The position numbers and the translations under genes are program-made. 64,000 nt of DNA. It comes from Nocardia pseudobrasiliensis NBRC 108224 (lineage in GTDB: Bacteria; Actinomycetota; Actinomycetes; Mycobacteriales; Mycobacteriaceae). Shown piece after piece: positions 48,786-56,809 of the stretch. Location: NCBI RefSeq assembly GCF_001613105.1, contig NZ_BDBS01000018.1:123392-187391 (forward strand). The letters run 5' to 3'. Position 1 is the first letter of the stretch; each line of letters starts with the position of its first letter. The notes below the pieces were generated by a model. The model saw only the letters and a list, made by a program, of their open reading frames with translations. It ran no database searches and had not been told where the DNA came from.

Positions 48786-49745
48786 TTGGACGCGATAGCG
48801 ACGATCGATCTGAACCGATGGCGCGCCGGCGGCGCGGCGGCCGCCGCGGTGTGCCGCGAGGTCGACGACGGGTTGCGGCGGGCCGGATTTCTGCTGGTGC
48901 GCGGGCACGGCGTGCCCGCGGAACTGCCGGTGGCCGTGCGGGACGCGGCGCGACGATTCTTCGCGCTGCCCGAGCCGGTCAAGCAGCGGTATGCCGTGGG
49001 CGTCGGCGGGCGCGGGTGGATCGGGCCGGGGCGCGAGGCCAACGGCTACGCCGAGGGGACGGTGACGCCGCCGGATCTGAAGGAGACCTTCGCGATCGGA
49101 GCCGACACCCGCACCGGCGTGGCCGCCGTGGACGATGTGTGGTTCCTGCCCAATGTGTGGCCCGCGGAGGCCGCCGAACTGCGCGAGCCGCTGATCGCCT
49201 ACACCGACGCGGTGCGCGTGCTGTCGGACGAACTGCTCGAGCTGTTCGCCGCTGCGCTGGGGCTCGAGTCGAATCCCTTCGCGCACTTGGCGACTCGGCC
49301 CACCTGGACCTGCAATATCAACCACTATCCGCCGCTGACCCAGGTCGGTCCGCCCGAACCGGGCCAGTTCCGGATCGGACCGCACACCGATTTCGGCACG
49401 GTCACCGTGCTCGACCGCGAACCCGGCGCGGGCGGGCTGCAGGTCTACACCGAGCAGGGCGGATGGGCCGACGCCCCCTACGATCCCGAGGCGCTGACGG
49501 TGAATATCGGTGACCTGCTGGCACATTGGAGCGGCGAGCGCTGGCCGTCGGGTCGCCACCGCGTACTGCCGCCGCAGACGCGGGCGCCGGAGGAGGATCT
49601 GGTCTCGCTCATCTACTTCTACGAACTCGACCACGACGCCCTGGTGACGCCGCTCGAACCGCCGATCGGGCGGATCGCGGGCCTGCCGCCGGTGATCTCG
49701 GCGGATTTCCTGCGCACCCGATTGGACGCGATCGCGCTCGATTGA
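48786..49745 (+). CDS. Isopenicillin-N-synthase-like Fe(II) oxygenase
   Basis: A 319-residue non-haem Fe(II) oxygenase of the IPNS/2-oxoglutarate family. Iron ligands are His200 and Asp202 (PHTDFGTVT) and His258 (SGRHRVLPP). Where the family usually has Arg-x-Ser for 2-oxoglutarate, this protein has Leu272-Val-Ser, so the co-substrate is uncertain. The TTG start at 48786 is supported by AGGAG upstream and the typical start IATIDLNRW. It follows the cytosine permease and deaminase, which suggests a nucleobase or derived compound as substrate; fungal thymine-7-hydroxylase belongs to the same fold family. Confidence 0.85.
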   Translation: MDAIATIDLNRWRAGGAAAAAVCREVDDGLRRAGFLLVRGHGVPAELPVAVRDAARRFFALPEPVKQRYAVGVGGRGWIGPGREANGYAEGTVTPPDLKETFAIGADTRTGVAAVDDVWFLPNVWPAEAAELREPLIAYTDAVRVLSDELLELFAAALGLESNPFAHLATRPTWTCNINHYPPLTQVGPPEPGQFRIGPHTDFGTVTVLDREPGAGGLQVYTEQGGWADAPYDPEALTVNIGDLLAHWSGERWPSGRHRVLPPQTRAPEEDLVSLIYFYELDHDALVTPLEPPIGRIAGLPPVISADFLRTRLDAIALD

Positions 49746-49815
49746 AATCCGGATGCGCCGACGGTTCCGTTCGGGAAAGCTGGAAGCCGAATCAACGGCG
49801 ATGAAGGGAGATGCC

Positions 49816-50673
49816 GTGCGGGACTTCCGTTTCGGTGTGAGCGTCCGTATCTCGGACACCAGAACCCAGTGGCAGCGGTCGGTGCGCGAGGTGGAGGATC
49901 TGGGTTACGACACCTTCCTCGTGCCCGATCATCTGGGTATGGTCGCGCCGTTTCCCGCGCTGATGTCGGCCGCCGAGGTGACCCGGCGGGTGCGGCTGGG
50001 CACCTTCGTTCTCAATACCGCGTTCACCCGTCCCGCCCTGCTGGCGCGTGATGTCGCGGCGGTCGATCAGCTCACCGATGGTCGCTTCGAGCTGGGTCTG
50101 GGAGCGGGCTACGAACCATCGGAGTTCGAGGCGTTGGATATGCCGTTTCCCACTGCCGGGCAACGGATCTCGCATCTCGAGAAGACGATCGTGGAGGTGC
50201 GCCGACTGCTCGGCGATCCGGATCACCGCCCCCGCCCCGCGCGCCCCGATCTGCCGATCGCGATAGCGGGCAAGGGCGATCGGCTGCTGACCGTCGCGGC
50301 CCGGCACGCCGATATCGTCGGGCTGGCCGGAATCGAGCCCGGCGACGATTCCACCGTGCGCGGCTCGCTGCCCGAACGCGTGGAATTCATCCGACGCACG
50401 GCGGGGGATCGGTTCCCGGATCTGGAACTCAATCTGATGATTCTGTCGGTCCAGCTCGCCGGTTCGGGCGAGCCCGATCTGAGCTTCCCCCGCAAGTTCT
50501 ATCCGAATTACTCCGATGAGCAATTGCGTACGCTGCCGAGCGTTCTGCACGGCTCCGAGGAGGCCATTGCCGATTCCCTGCGCCGATTGCGCGAGGAATA
50601 CGGCATCACCTATTTCACGCTTCCCAGCGTCGATATGCACACCTTCGCGAAGGTGATCGCGCGCCTGCGCTGA
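49816..50673 (+). CDS. LLM-class F420-dependent oxidoreductase
   Basis: A 285-residue luciferase-like TIM-barrel protein, probably F420-dependent. It begins RDFRFGVSVRI and carries YDTFLVPDHLGMVAPFPALMSAAEVTRRVRLGTFVLNTAFTRPALLARDVAAVDQLTDGRFELGLGAGY-type segments, as in the MSMEG_2516-like family. GTG 49816 has AAGGGAG five bases upstream and is preferred to ATG 49801, which would overlap that site. The substrate is unknown. It follows the Fe(II) oxygenase by 70 bp and may be part of the same transcript. Confidence 0.9.
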   Translation: MRDFRFGVSVRISDTRTQWQRSVREVEDLGYDTFLVPDHLGMVAPFPALMSAAEVTRRVRLGTFVLNTAFTRPALLARDVAAVDQLTDGRFELGLGAGYEPSEFEALDMPFPTAGQRISHLEKTIVEVRRLLGDPDHRPRPARPDLPIAIAGKGDRLLTVAARHADIVGLAGIEPGDDSTVRGSLPERVEFIRRTAGDRFPDLELNLMILSVQLAGSGEPDLSFPRKFYPNYSDEQLRTLPSVLHGSEEAIADSLRRLREEYGITYFTLPSVDMHTFAKVIARLR

Positions 50674-50758
50674 TTGTCCCGTATGCCGAGATAGGGTGCT
50701 CGCGGTTCGTTCCACCGCTGTAGTTCCGGCCCGTACAGGCATACAGGAGGAGCGTCGG

Positions 50759-50875
50759 ATGAAGTTGTCGGAGATTGCCCGACGACGGTGGGCAGAGATC
50801 GGCCTCGGTATCGGCATCATCGCCACGGCCGCGGCTTTGGTTGTGGGAATTCTCAGTTCGCAGGCGCCGGTGTAG
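50759..50875 (+). CDS. Small single-pass membrane protein (38 residues)
   Basis: ATG 50759 follows a strong AGGAGG site (about seven bases upstream) and encodes 38 residues. A basic N-terminal segment (MKLSEIARRRWAEI) is followed by one hydrophobic helix (GLGIGIIATAAALVVGILSS) and a short tail ending APV. Basic-in, single-helix topology is expected. A hairpin terminator follows directly (50882-50913). It does not match any small protein I can name. Confidence 0.6.
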   Translation: MKLSEIARRRWAEIGLGIGIIATAAALVVGILSSQAPV

Positions 50876-50881
50876 TACAAG

Positions 50882-50913
50882 CCGGTCGGGGCCGTTTCGG
50901 CGTCCCCGGCCGG
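50882..50913. terminator. Bidirectional hairpin terminator
   Basis: CCGGTCGGGGCCG and CGGCGTCCCCGGCCGG form an imperfect, very G/C-rich stem around TTT. It lies between the convergent ends of the 38-residue gene (stop 50875) and the ankyrin gene (stop codon 50915-50917). There is no clear T-tract, as is common in actinobacteria. Confidence 0.55.
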
Positions 50914-50914
50914 T

Positions 50915-51304
50915 TCATCGGAAACGCGTCAGCAATTCCGATTTGCCGAACATCGTCGCCGAATCGCGGGCCGAAGGGGTGCCCGCGTCCGGATCGGCGC
51001 CCGCGGCGATCAGAATTCCGACGATCTCGTCCTCACCTTTGAATACGACGCCTGCGAGCGGGGTTTGGCCGCGGTCGTTGGCGCGGTTCGGATCGGCTCC
51101 CTTGTCGAGCAGGGTCCGGACCGCGTTCGCGTGGCCGTGATAGGCGGCCAGCATCAGCAGGGTGTCGCCGCGCTCATTGGTGAGATTCGCCGGGACGCCC
51201 GCGTCGAGGTAGGCGGCCAGGGTCTCGGCGTCGCCGGACCGCGCCGCCGCGAACACCTTGGTCGCGAGTTCGATCAGCTCGGGATCCATATCAGCGCTGC
51301 TCAT
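50915..51304 (-). CDS. Ankyrin-repeat protein
   Basis: A 129-residue soluble protein of about three ankyrin repeats: GDAETLAAYLDAGVPANLTNERGDTLLMLAAYHGHANAVRTLLDKGADPNRANDRGQTPLAGVVFKGEDEIVGILIAAGADPD. Small single-domain ankyrin proteins are common in Nocardia and relatives and mediate protein contacts; the partner is unknown. It is divergent from the methyltransferase gene (38-bp gap). Confidence 0.9.
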   Translation of the reverse strand: MSSADMDPELIELATKVFAAARSGDAETLAAYLDAGVPANLTNERGDTLLMLAAYHGHANAVRTLLDKGADPNRANDRGQTPLAGVVFKGEDEIVGILIAAGADPDAGTPSARDSATMFGKSELLTRFR

Positions 51305-51342
51305 CAGCCCACTGTAACCAGTGCGGCGGGTTAGATTGAGCT

Positions 51343-52344
51343 ATGGCCGAGGAAGCGACCGGATGGGGCGGCGGATTGTGGGCGGCCGCGGATCTGGTGA
51401 CGCCGATGGCCGTACGGGTGGCCGCGACGCTGCGGCTGGCCGATCACATCGCCGCCGGGGCGCGCACGGTCGAGGCGCTGGCCGAACTGGTCGGCGCGAA
51501 TCCCGACGCGCTGGGGCGGGTGATGGGTCATCTCGCTGCGGCCGGGGTGCTGTCGCGGTCCGAGCAGGGCGCGTTCGGTCTGACCGATCTCGGCGAGCGC
51601 CTGCGCGAGGACGATCCCGAGGGCGTGCGGGCCTGGCTCGATCTCGACGGTGCGATCGGTCGCGCCGATCTGTGTTTCACCGAACTGCTGCACACCGTGC
51701 GCACCGGCGAGCCCGCCTTTCCCCGGCGATTCGGTCGGACGTACTGGGAGGATCTGTCCGCCGATCCGGTTCGCTCGCAATCGTTCGACGCGCTCATGGG
51801 AGCGCGGTTGGCGGCGGACGCGCCCGTGGTCGCCGCGGTATATCCCTGGGGCGCACTGGGTTCGGTCGTCGATGTCGGCGGGGGTAATGCCAGTCTGCTG
51901 ATCGCCATCCTCCGCGCCCACCCTGATCTGCGCGGTACGGTGCTCGACCTCGCGGGTCCGATCGGGCGGGCCGAACAGGCTTTCGCCGCAACGGATTTCG
52001 CCGACCGCGCCGCGACCCGAGTCGGCAGCTTCTTCGATCCACTGCCCGCCGGGGCGGGCGGTTACATCCTGTCCGGCGTGCTGCACGACTGGGACGACGG
52101 CCACGCCCGCCGGATCCTGCACCGCTGCGCCGAGGCGGCAGCCGATACCGGCAAGGTGCTCGTCGTGGATCATATTGGCGCTCAACAGGACACCGAGGGC
52201 GATCTGCGAATGCTGTGCTACGTCAACGGCCGTGAACGCGATGCCGAGGAGTTGGCCCGGCTGGCAGGGACGGTCGGCCTGCGGATCGCGGCGACGGTTC
52301 CGGCGGGTTCGCGCACGATCATCGAACTGGTTGCCGCGCGCTGA
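51343..52344 (+). CDS. SAM-dependent O-methyltransferase (COMT-like)
   Basis: A 333-residue methyltransferase of the plant-COMT/hydroxyneurosporene type. The N-terminal winged-helix dimerisation domain (AVRVAATLRLADHIAAGARTVEALAELVGANPDALGRVMGHLAAAGVL) is followed by the SAM-binding fold with VVDVGGGNASLLIAIL and the catalytic region LSGVLHDWDD. Such enzymes methylate small-molecule hydroxyls. The substrate is unknown; neighbours give no clear pathway. Confidence 0.9.
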   Translation: MAEEATGWGGGLWAAADLVTPMAVRVAATLRLADHIAAGARTVEALAELVGANPDALGRVMGHLAAAGVLSRSEQGAFGLTDLGERLREDDPEGVRAWLDLDGAIGRADLCFTELLHTVRTGEPAFPRRFGRTYWEDLSADPVRSQSFDALMGARLAADAPVVAAVYPWGALGSVVDVGGGNASLLIAILRAHPDLRGTVLDLAGPIGRAEQAFAATDFADRAATRVGSFFDPLPAGAGGYILSGVLHDWDDGHARRILHRCAEAAADTGKVLVVDHIGAQQDTEGDLRMLCYVNGRERDAEELARLAGTVGLRIAATVPAGSRTIIELVAAR

Positions 52345-52381
52345 CCGTATACCCAGCGGGGTCATCTCGAGGGAGGCGGCG

Positions 52382-53233
52382 ATGCTGGTCGAATTCCTGC
52401 GGCACTCGACCACGGCCGCGGTCGGCGCGGTGCCGATCTATCTGATGTTCGTCGCGATCGAGGCGATCGCGGTGCGCCTCATCGATCCCGGCCCGAATAA
52501 TCGGCGCGGCAAGGGATACGGCCTCGTCGACACCATCGACAGCCTCGCGCTGGGCATCGGTTCGGGAATCATCCACGGCGTCACGCAGATCGGTCCGCTG
52601 CTGTGGGGGCTGTCGGCGCTCTATGTCCTCACGCCGCTGCGGATGCCCGCCTCGCAGTGGTGGAGTTGGGTGCTGCTGGTGATCGGCTTCGATCTGCTCT
52701 ACTACCTCCGACACCGCGCCAGCCATCGCATCCGGCTGCTGTGGGCCGGACATCAGGTGCATCATTCGAGCAGGCACTTCAATCTCGCGGTGGCGCTGCG
52801 GCGGAAATGGGCGCCGCCTTGGCAATTGGCCTTCAATATTCCGCTGGTTCTGCTCGGCTTCTCCCCGGCGATGATCGGCGTCGCGGCCACGATCGATCTG
52901 ACCTATCAGTTCTTTCTGCACACCGAGACCGTCGGGCGACTGCCCCGTTGGTTCTCCTACGTGTTCAATACGCCCTCACACCACCGGGTGCACCACGGCA
53001 GCGACCCCGACTATCTCGACCGGAACTACGGGGCCATCCTCATCACCTGGGATCGCCTGTTCGGCACCTTCGTACCCGAAACCCATCCCGCCACTTACGG
53101 ATTGGCGCACGATATCGACAGCGCCAATCCACTGGTCATCGGGCTCAGTGGATATCGCGACATCCTGCGCGATCTGCGCGACAGCCACACCCTGCGCGAA
53201 CGTCTCGGATGCGTGTTCAGCCCACCCGGCTAG
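52382..53233 (+). CDS. Sterol desaturase/fatty acid hydroxylase-family membrane protein
   Basis: A 283-residue di-iron membrane oxygenase-like protein. His-box motifs are visible: LRHRASHR, HQVHHSSRH and HRVHHG, within several hydrophobic segments (from AAVGAVPIYLMFVAIEAIAV to LVLLGFSPAMIGVAATIDLTYQFFLH). ATG 52382 with GAGGGAGG upstream sets the start 37 bp after the methyltransferase stop. It likely hydroxylates or desaturates a lipid; the substrate is unknown. The last 17 bp overlap the convergent GGDEF gene. Confidence 0.9.
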   Translation: MLVEFLRHSTTAAVGAVPIYLMFVAIEAIAVRLIDPGPNNRRGKGYGLVDTIDSLALGIGSGIIHGVTQIGPLLWGLSALYVLTPLRMPASQWWSWVLLVIGFDLLYYLRHRASHRIRLLWAGHQVHHSSRHFNLAVALRRKWAPPWQLAFNIPLVLLGFSPAMIGVAATIDLTYQFFLHTETVGRLPRWFSYVFNTPSHHRVHHGSDPDYLDRNYGAILITWDRLFGTFVPETHPATYGLAHDIDSANPLVIGLSGYRDILRDLRDSHTLRERLGCVFSPPG

Positions 53234-54317
53234 TCGATTCGGCGACCACAACCGTATTGCCGCCCAAGCGTTTCGCCTCGTACATCGCGGCGTCGGAGGC
53301 CATCAGGGTGTCCATGCGGACCCGGCGGTCGCGGGGCCCGGGGGAGGCGAACATCGCCACCCCGAAACTCGCCGTCACGGGGACGGGAACGCCGGACATG
53401 GTCTCGATGGCGGCGCGCAGGCGTTCGGCGACCGCGACGGCGGATTCGTGGCGGATGCAGCTGACCACCACGAATTCCTCACCGCCGGTGCGGGCGATCA
53501 GGGCGTCGGAGTCGGCCGCGGCGCGCAGTCGATCGGCGGTTCGTTTGAGCACCTCGTCGCCGACCGGATGGCCGAAGGTGTCGTTCACGGTTTTGAACCG
53601 GTCCAGATCGAGGGTGATCGCATACCCCCGACGCGGGCGATAGGTGCCCGAATACTGCGCGAGTTCGGCGTCCAGGCCGCGGCGGTTCAGGAGTTTGGTC
53701 AGGGGATCGGAGACCGTATCCAGGCGTAGCAGCATATGCGAGAGCTGCATGGTCGGGATGACCACGCCGATCAGCGCGACATTCGCGACGACGAGCGCGA
53801 TGCCCAGGGCGAGGTCACCGTGCCAGCGGCCGCCGCCGCGGACGGTCAGGATCGCCAGCACCACCGCGGACAGCAGCGACCAGCCGACGTTGAGCGCAAG
53901 GATGCGCGGTCCGTGGAATACCGCCACATAGCTGCCCGTGGCGACGAGCATGATGACGCCCAGCGCGCCGAGGACGCGGTCGGAGACCATCAGGCTGTCG
54001 GCGGTGACGACGACATCGATGACCGCGATCCAGGTCAGCGATTCCCGCTCGCTCGGCCAGGGCAGCAACCACCAGCGCAGCGCCCACAGACCGCCCAGCA
54101 CCGCGGCCACGAAATTGATCGTGGTTCCGGCGACGCCGCGCACCCCGGCCGGTGTGATCGCCATCAGCGTGGCATTGACGAGCATCATCAGACCGCCCAC
54201 GCCGACCAGGAATTTGGTCCAACCGAAGACGGAATGGGAGAGCAGAAATCCGACCACCCACCGATGATCGCCCGGGCTCTGCCACCTGGACGACAATGTG
54301 GAGCGCATATCCGACAT
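53217..54317 (-). CDS. Membrane diguanylate cyclase (GGDEF domain)
   Basis: A 366-residue protein with about five to six N-terminal membrane helices (residues 25-190) and a C-terminal GGDEF domain (from about 205) with the active motif GGEEF near 280. It should make cyclic di-GMP from two GTP. The inhibitory-site Arg of RxxD upstream of GGEEF is not seen (ADSD instead), so feedback inhibition through the I-site is unlikely. No phosphodiesterase domain is present. It overlaps the convergent hydroxylase gene by 17 bp. Confidence 0.93.
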   Translation of the reverse strand: MSDMRSTLSSRWQSPGDHRWVVGFLLSHSVFGWTKFLVGVGGLMMLVNATLMAITPAGVRGVAGTTINFVAAVLGGLWALRWWLLPWPSERESLTWIAVIDVVVTADSLMVSDRVLGALGVIMLVATGSYVAVFHGPRILALNVGWSLLSAVVLAILTVRGGGRWHGDLALGIALVVANVALIGVVIPTMQLSHMLLRLDTVSDPLTKLLNRRGLDAELAQYSGTYRPRRGYAITLDLDRFKTVNDTFGHPVGDEVLKRTADRLRAAADSDALIARTGGEEFVVVSCIRHESAVAVAERLRAAIETMSGVPVPVTASFGVAMFASPGPRDRRVRMDTLMASDAAMYEAKRLGGNTVVVAESTSRVG

Positions 54318-54412
54318 CGTGGAACCGCCTTTATCTCGGCAGTCGGCGTGAAGTCCGATTCAATCCACGTATATCACTTTTCGAATGGGTGATTACCGGG
54401 CAGTTGTGAGCA

Positions 54413-55810
54413 TCACTTGTTGTAGGACCTGGCGACGCCGTCGAGTAGATGTTCCAGGGTGTCGTAGGCCGGTGGCTCGATGACGTCGATGAGATTGTCG
54501 GCGACCGGGACGTGGTGGGCGGTGGTCACCTGGTTGAACCGGGCCGGGTCGTCGGTGCGGAAGCCGTGCTCGGCGGCCAGGGTCTGCAGTTCGGGGTCGG
54601 TGCTCAGCAGTCGGCCGATGCGGTCGCCCTCCGGCGTGAGCGGGACCAGGGTGTGGCGCGACAGGATGGTGGGCGACGGATACATCAGGACCATGTCGGG
54701 GGTGATGCGGCCCGCGACCGCGGCCTCGATGTACTGCGCCTCGTAACCGAGCACCAGTGGGGTCGGGCCCATGCCCGCCGAAAGGTACTGGGCGAACGGG
54801 CCTTCGCTGGAATTGTCGGAATAGCCCTGGCCGACAAACAATTTGGCGATCTTACCCAGTGCGAATTCCTCGGCGGTCGTACCGCGCACCACGGTGTTGT
54901 CGTTGGCGACGTAGCTCGCGATGGCCAGATACATCGCCGCGGAATTGGAGGTCCGCGGGTCGGTGGTGGAGACCAGGATGTTCTTGCGAACCGGATAGGT
55001 GTCGTTGCCGGGCAGCTGATCCCACTGCGCGCCGTTGGCGATGAGGTCGAGATAGCGGTTCATATCGAAGGACGGAACCGGGCCCGGCCGCACGACGCCC
55101 GCCTTGGTGAGCAGTTCGGCGATCGGTTTGAACGTCGCGATCGCCATCGGGGAGGAGAACGGGGTGTATTTGGCGGTCAGATTGCGCTGGCGCAGAATGC
55201 GTTCCGCCGCCGGGGCGCTGGACGGGAAGGCGAAGTCGTATTTGCCGAGATCTACCGAGGTGGCGATCTGGCGTGAGCCCGCCGGATCGGCCTCGACCCG
55301 GATTCCCTTGCGTGCCAGCGAGTCTGTCACCTTGGGATCGGTGAAGAAGCCGCTTTTCTCCGAGCCGATCACGCCGTGCAGGACCACTGGTGCGGCCGCG
55401 GGGGCGGTGGAGGTTCCGGTCGTGCCGACGGCGACGGCGATGATCGCCACCACGGCCACGATGGCTACGGGCAGAGCCAGTTTGCGGACCGTCCAGGGGG
55501 GTGCGATGTACTCCCGCACTCGATCGGCGAGGCCGCGTTTGTCGGGCTCGAACGAAATATCCTGCGGGGCAATGAGTTCCGGTTCGATCGGATCATCCGA
55601 CAGTTCTCGGCGGACGATTCGTTCGACCAGGATCGGCACGAAATCTCGGACCGAATGCCCCTCGAAACGACCCAGCGCCGTCGCGACGGCGTCCTCGATC
55701 TGTCGCGGGGAACGGGTGTCCCCGAAGTCGGTAGCGAGTCGATCTATCAGTTCGCGCAGCGCTTTTTCCTCGCGGCCACGCTTGTCCTCTCGGGTGGCAT
55801 TTTTGCCCAC
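54413..55810 (-). CDS. Membrane-anchored substrate-binding-like protein with three-helix-bundle domain
   Basis: A 465-residue protein. The N-terminal cytosolic part holds a three-helix-bundle dimerisation domain (about 15-75, KALRELIDRLATDFGDTRSPRQIEDAVATAL). One membrane helix follows (about 105-135, VRKLALPVAIVAVVAIIAVAVG). A large extracytoplasmic domain of about 320 residues resembles bacterial solute-binding proteins (GSEKSGFFTDPKV..., FPSSAPAAERI, STTDPRTSNSAAMYLAIASYV). GTG 55810 with GAGGAG six bases upstream decides the start. It may sense or bind a solute; no transporter is adjacent. Confidence 0.7.
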   Translation of the reverse strand: MGKNATREDKRGREEKALRELIDRLATDFGDTRSPRQIEDAVATALGRFEGHSVRDFVPILVERIVRRELSDDPIEPELIAPQDISFEPDKRGLADRVREYIAPPWTVRKLALPVAIVAVVAIIAVAVGTTGTSTAPAAAPVVLHGVIGSEKSGFFTDPKVTDSLARKGIRVEADPAGSRQIATSVDLGKYDFAFPSSAPAAERILRQRNLTAKYTPFSSPMAIATFKPIAELLTKAGVVRPGPVPSFDMNRYLDLIANGAQWDQLPGNDTYPVRKNILVSTTDPRTSNSAAMYLAIASYVANDNTVVRGTTAEEFALGKIAKLFVGQGYSDNSSEGPFAQYLSAGMGPTPLVLGYEAQYIEAAVAGRITPDMVLMYPSPTILSRHTLVPLTPEGDRIGRLLSTDPELQTLAAEHGFRTDDPARFNQVTTAHHVPVADNLIDVIEPPAYDTLEHLLDGVARSYNK

Positions 55811-55975
55811 ACCAAGCTCCTCGGCAATGCATCGGGAATATTGGCGCCGTCCGCGCGCCGCGCCAACATTACGACACCCGCGCGGTATCCCCAAGTATGG
55901 CAATTGATTACGCGAATCCGGTAACCGATTGTGTGTCGAGAATTCACGCGATGGTCCACCTGGAATTCATTCGGA

Positions 55976-56719
55976 TCAGGTGAGGACCAGAAGTTCGGTC
56001 GAGGAGGCGATTTCCACACGCAGTCCGGCCTTTTCGGCGACCTTGGCCAGATCGCGCACGGTGGCGGGTTCGGAGCGGGTCAGCACCAGGGCGCGGGCGA
56101 GCAGTCCCTTGTGGTGTTTGTTGAAATGGCTCACCACGGTGCGGGAGCCGTCGGGACGTTCGGTGAGCACGGTCGCGGTGATCGCGCCCGGAATGCGGCC
56201 CAGCTGCTGATAGGTCCCCGAGCGCAGATCGACCACCAGATCCCCCGCGGTCTCCTCGCGCAGCGCCGGAACCAGCGCGGGCTTCCACACCGAGGCCAGC
56301 GTCGGCAGGCCGGGCAGCTTCGAGCCGCCGGAAAGTCGGTAGGCGGGAATCGGATCCGCGGCGCGGACCACGCCGAACAGGGCCGAGCCGATGGCCAGGC
56401 GCGTGAATGCGCGCTCGCGCTGGACCTTGGTGAACGAGGCTGCGTCGAGCGCGTCGTAGAGCACACCGGTATAGCGGGTCAGGGCCGGGCGTGTCGCGGA
56501 GGTCCGCAGTGCGGCATTACGGGCGATCTCCGCATCGGCCCCCTTACCCAGACCCAGCGCCGCGCGCGAGGCGTCGGCATCGTCCGCCAGCGCGATCAGC
56601 TGGGTGACCAGCTTGTCGCGCACGGCGGTGAGCTGCGGCAACGACAGCGCGTCCAATTCCAGCGGGCCGAATTCACCGCCGTCGGACTTGGTTTCGGAGG
56701 GAGGCAGGATCACCAGCAC
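55976..56719 (-). CDS. yaaA: Peroxide-stress protein YaaA (UPF0246)
   Basis: A 247-residue YaaA/DUF328 protein. Markers are the start MLVILPPSETK, the middle YTGVLYDALDA and GSALFGVVRAADPIPAYRLSGGSKLPGLP, and the late NKHHKG. In E. coli YaaA lowers free iron and DNA damage under peroxide stress and has DNA-binding ability. It is divergent from proS with a 90-bp gap. Confidence 0.93.
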   Translation of the reverse strand: MLVILPPSETKSDGGEFGPLELDALSLPQLTAVRDKLVTQLIALADDADASRAALGLGKGADAEIARNAALRTSATRPALTRYTGVLYDALDAASFTKVQRERAFTRLAIGSALFGVVRAADPIPAYRLSGGSKLPGLPTLASVWKPALVPALREETAGDLVVDLRSGTYQQLGRIPGAITATVLTERPDGSRTVVSHFNKHHKGLLARALVLTRSEPATVRDLAKVAEKAGLRVEIASSTELLVLT

Positions 56720-56809
56720 GAGGCGTTACGGTACCGCCGCGAACGAGCTGGGCCGGGAGGCGGTAGTGCCTGCATGGCGTCGCCGTAGCACGGGCTACGC
56801 TGTGCAGCC

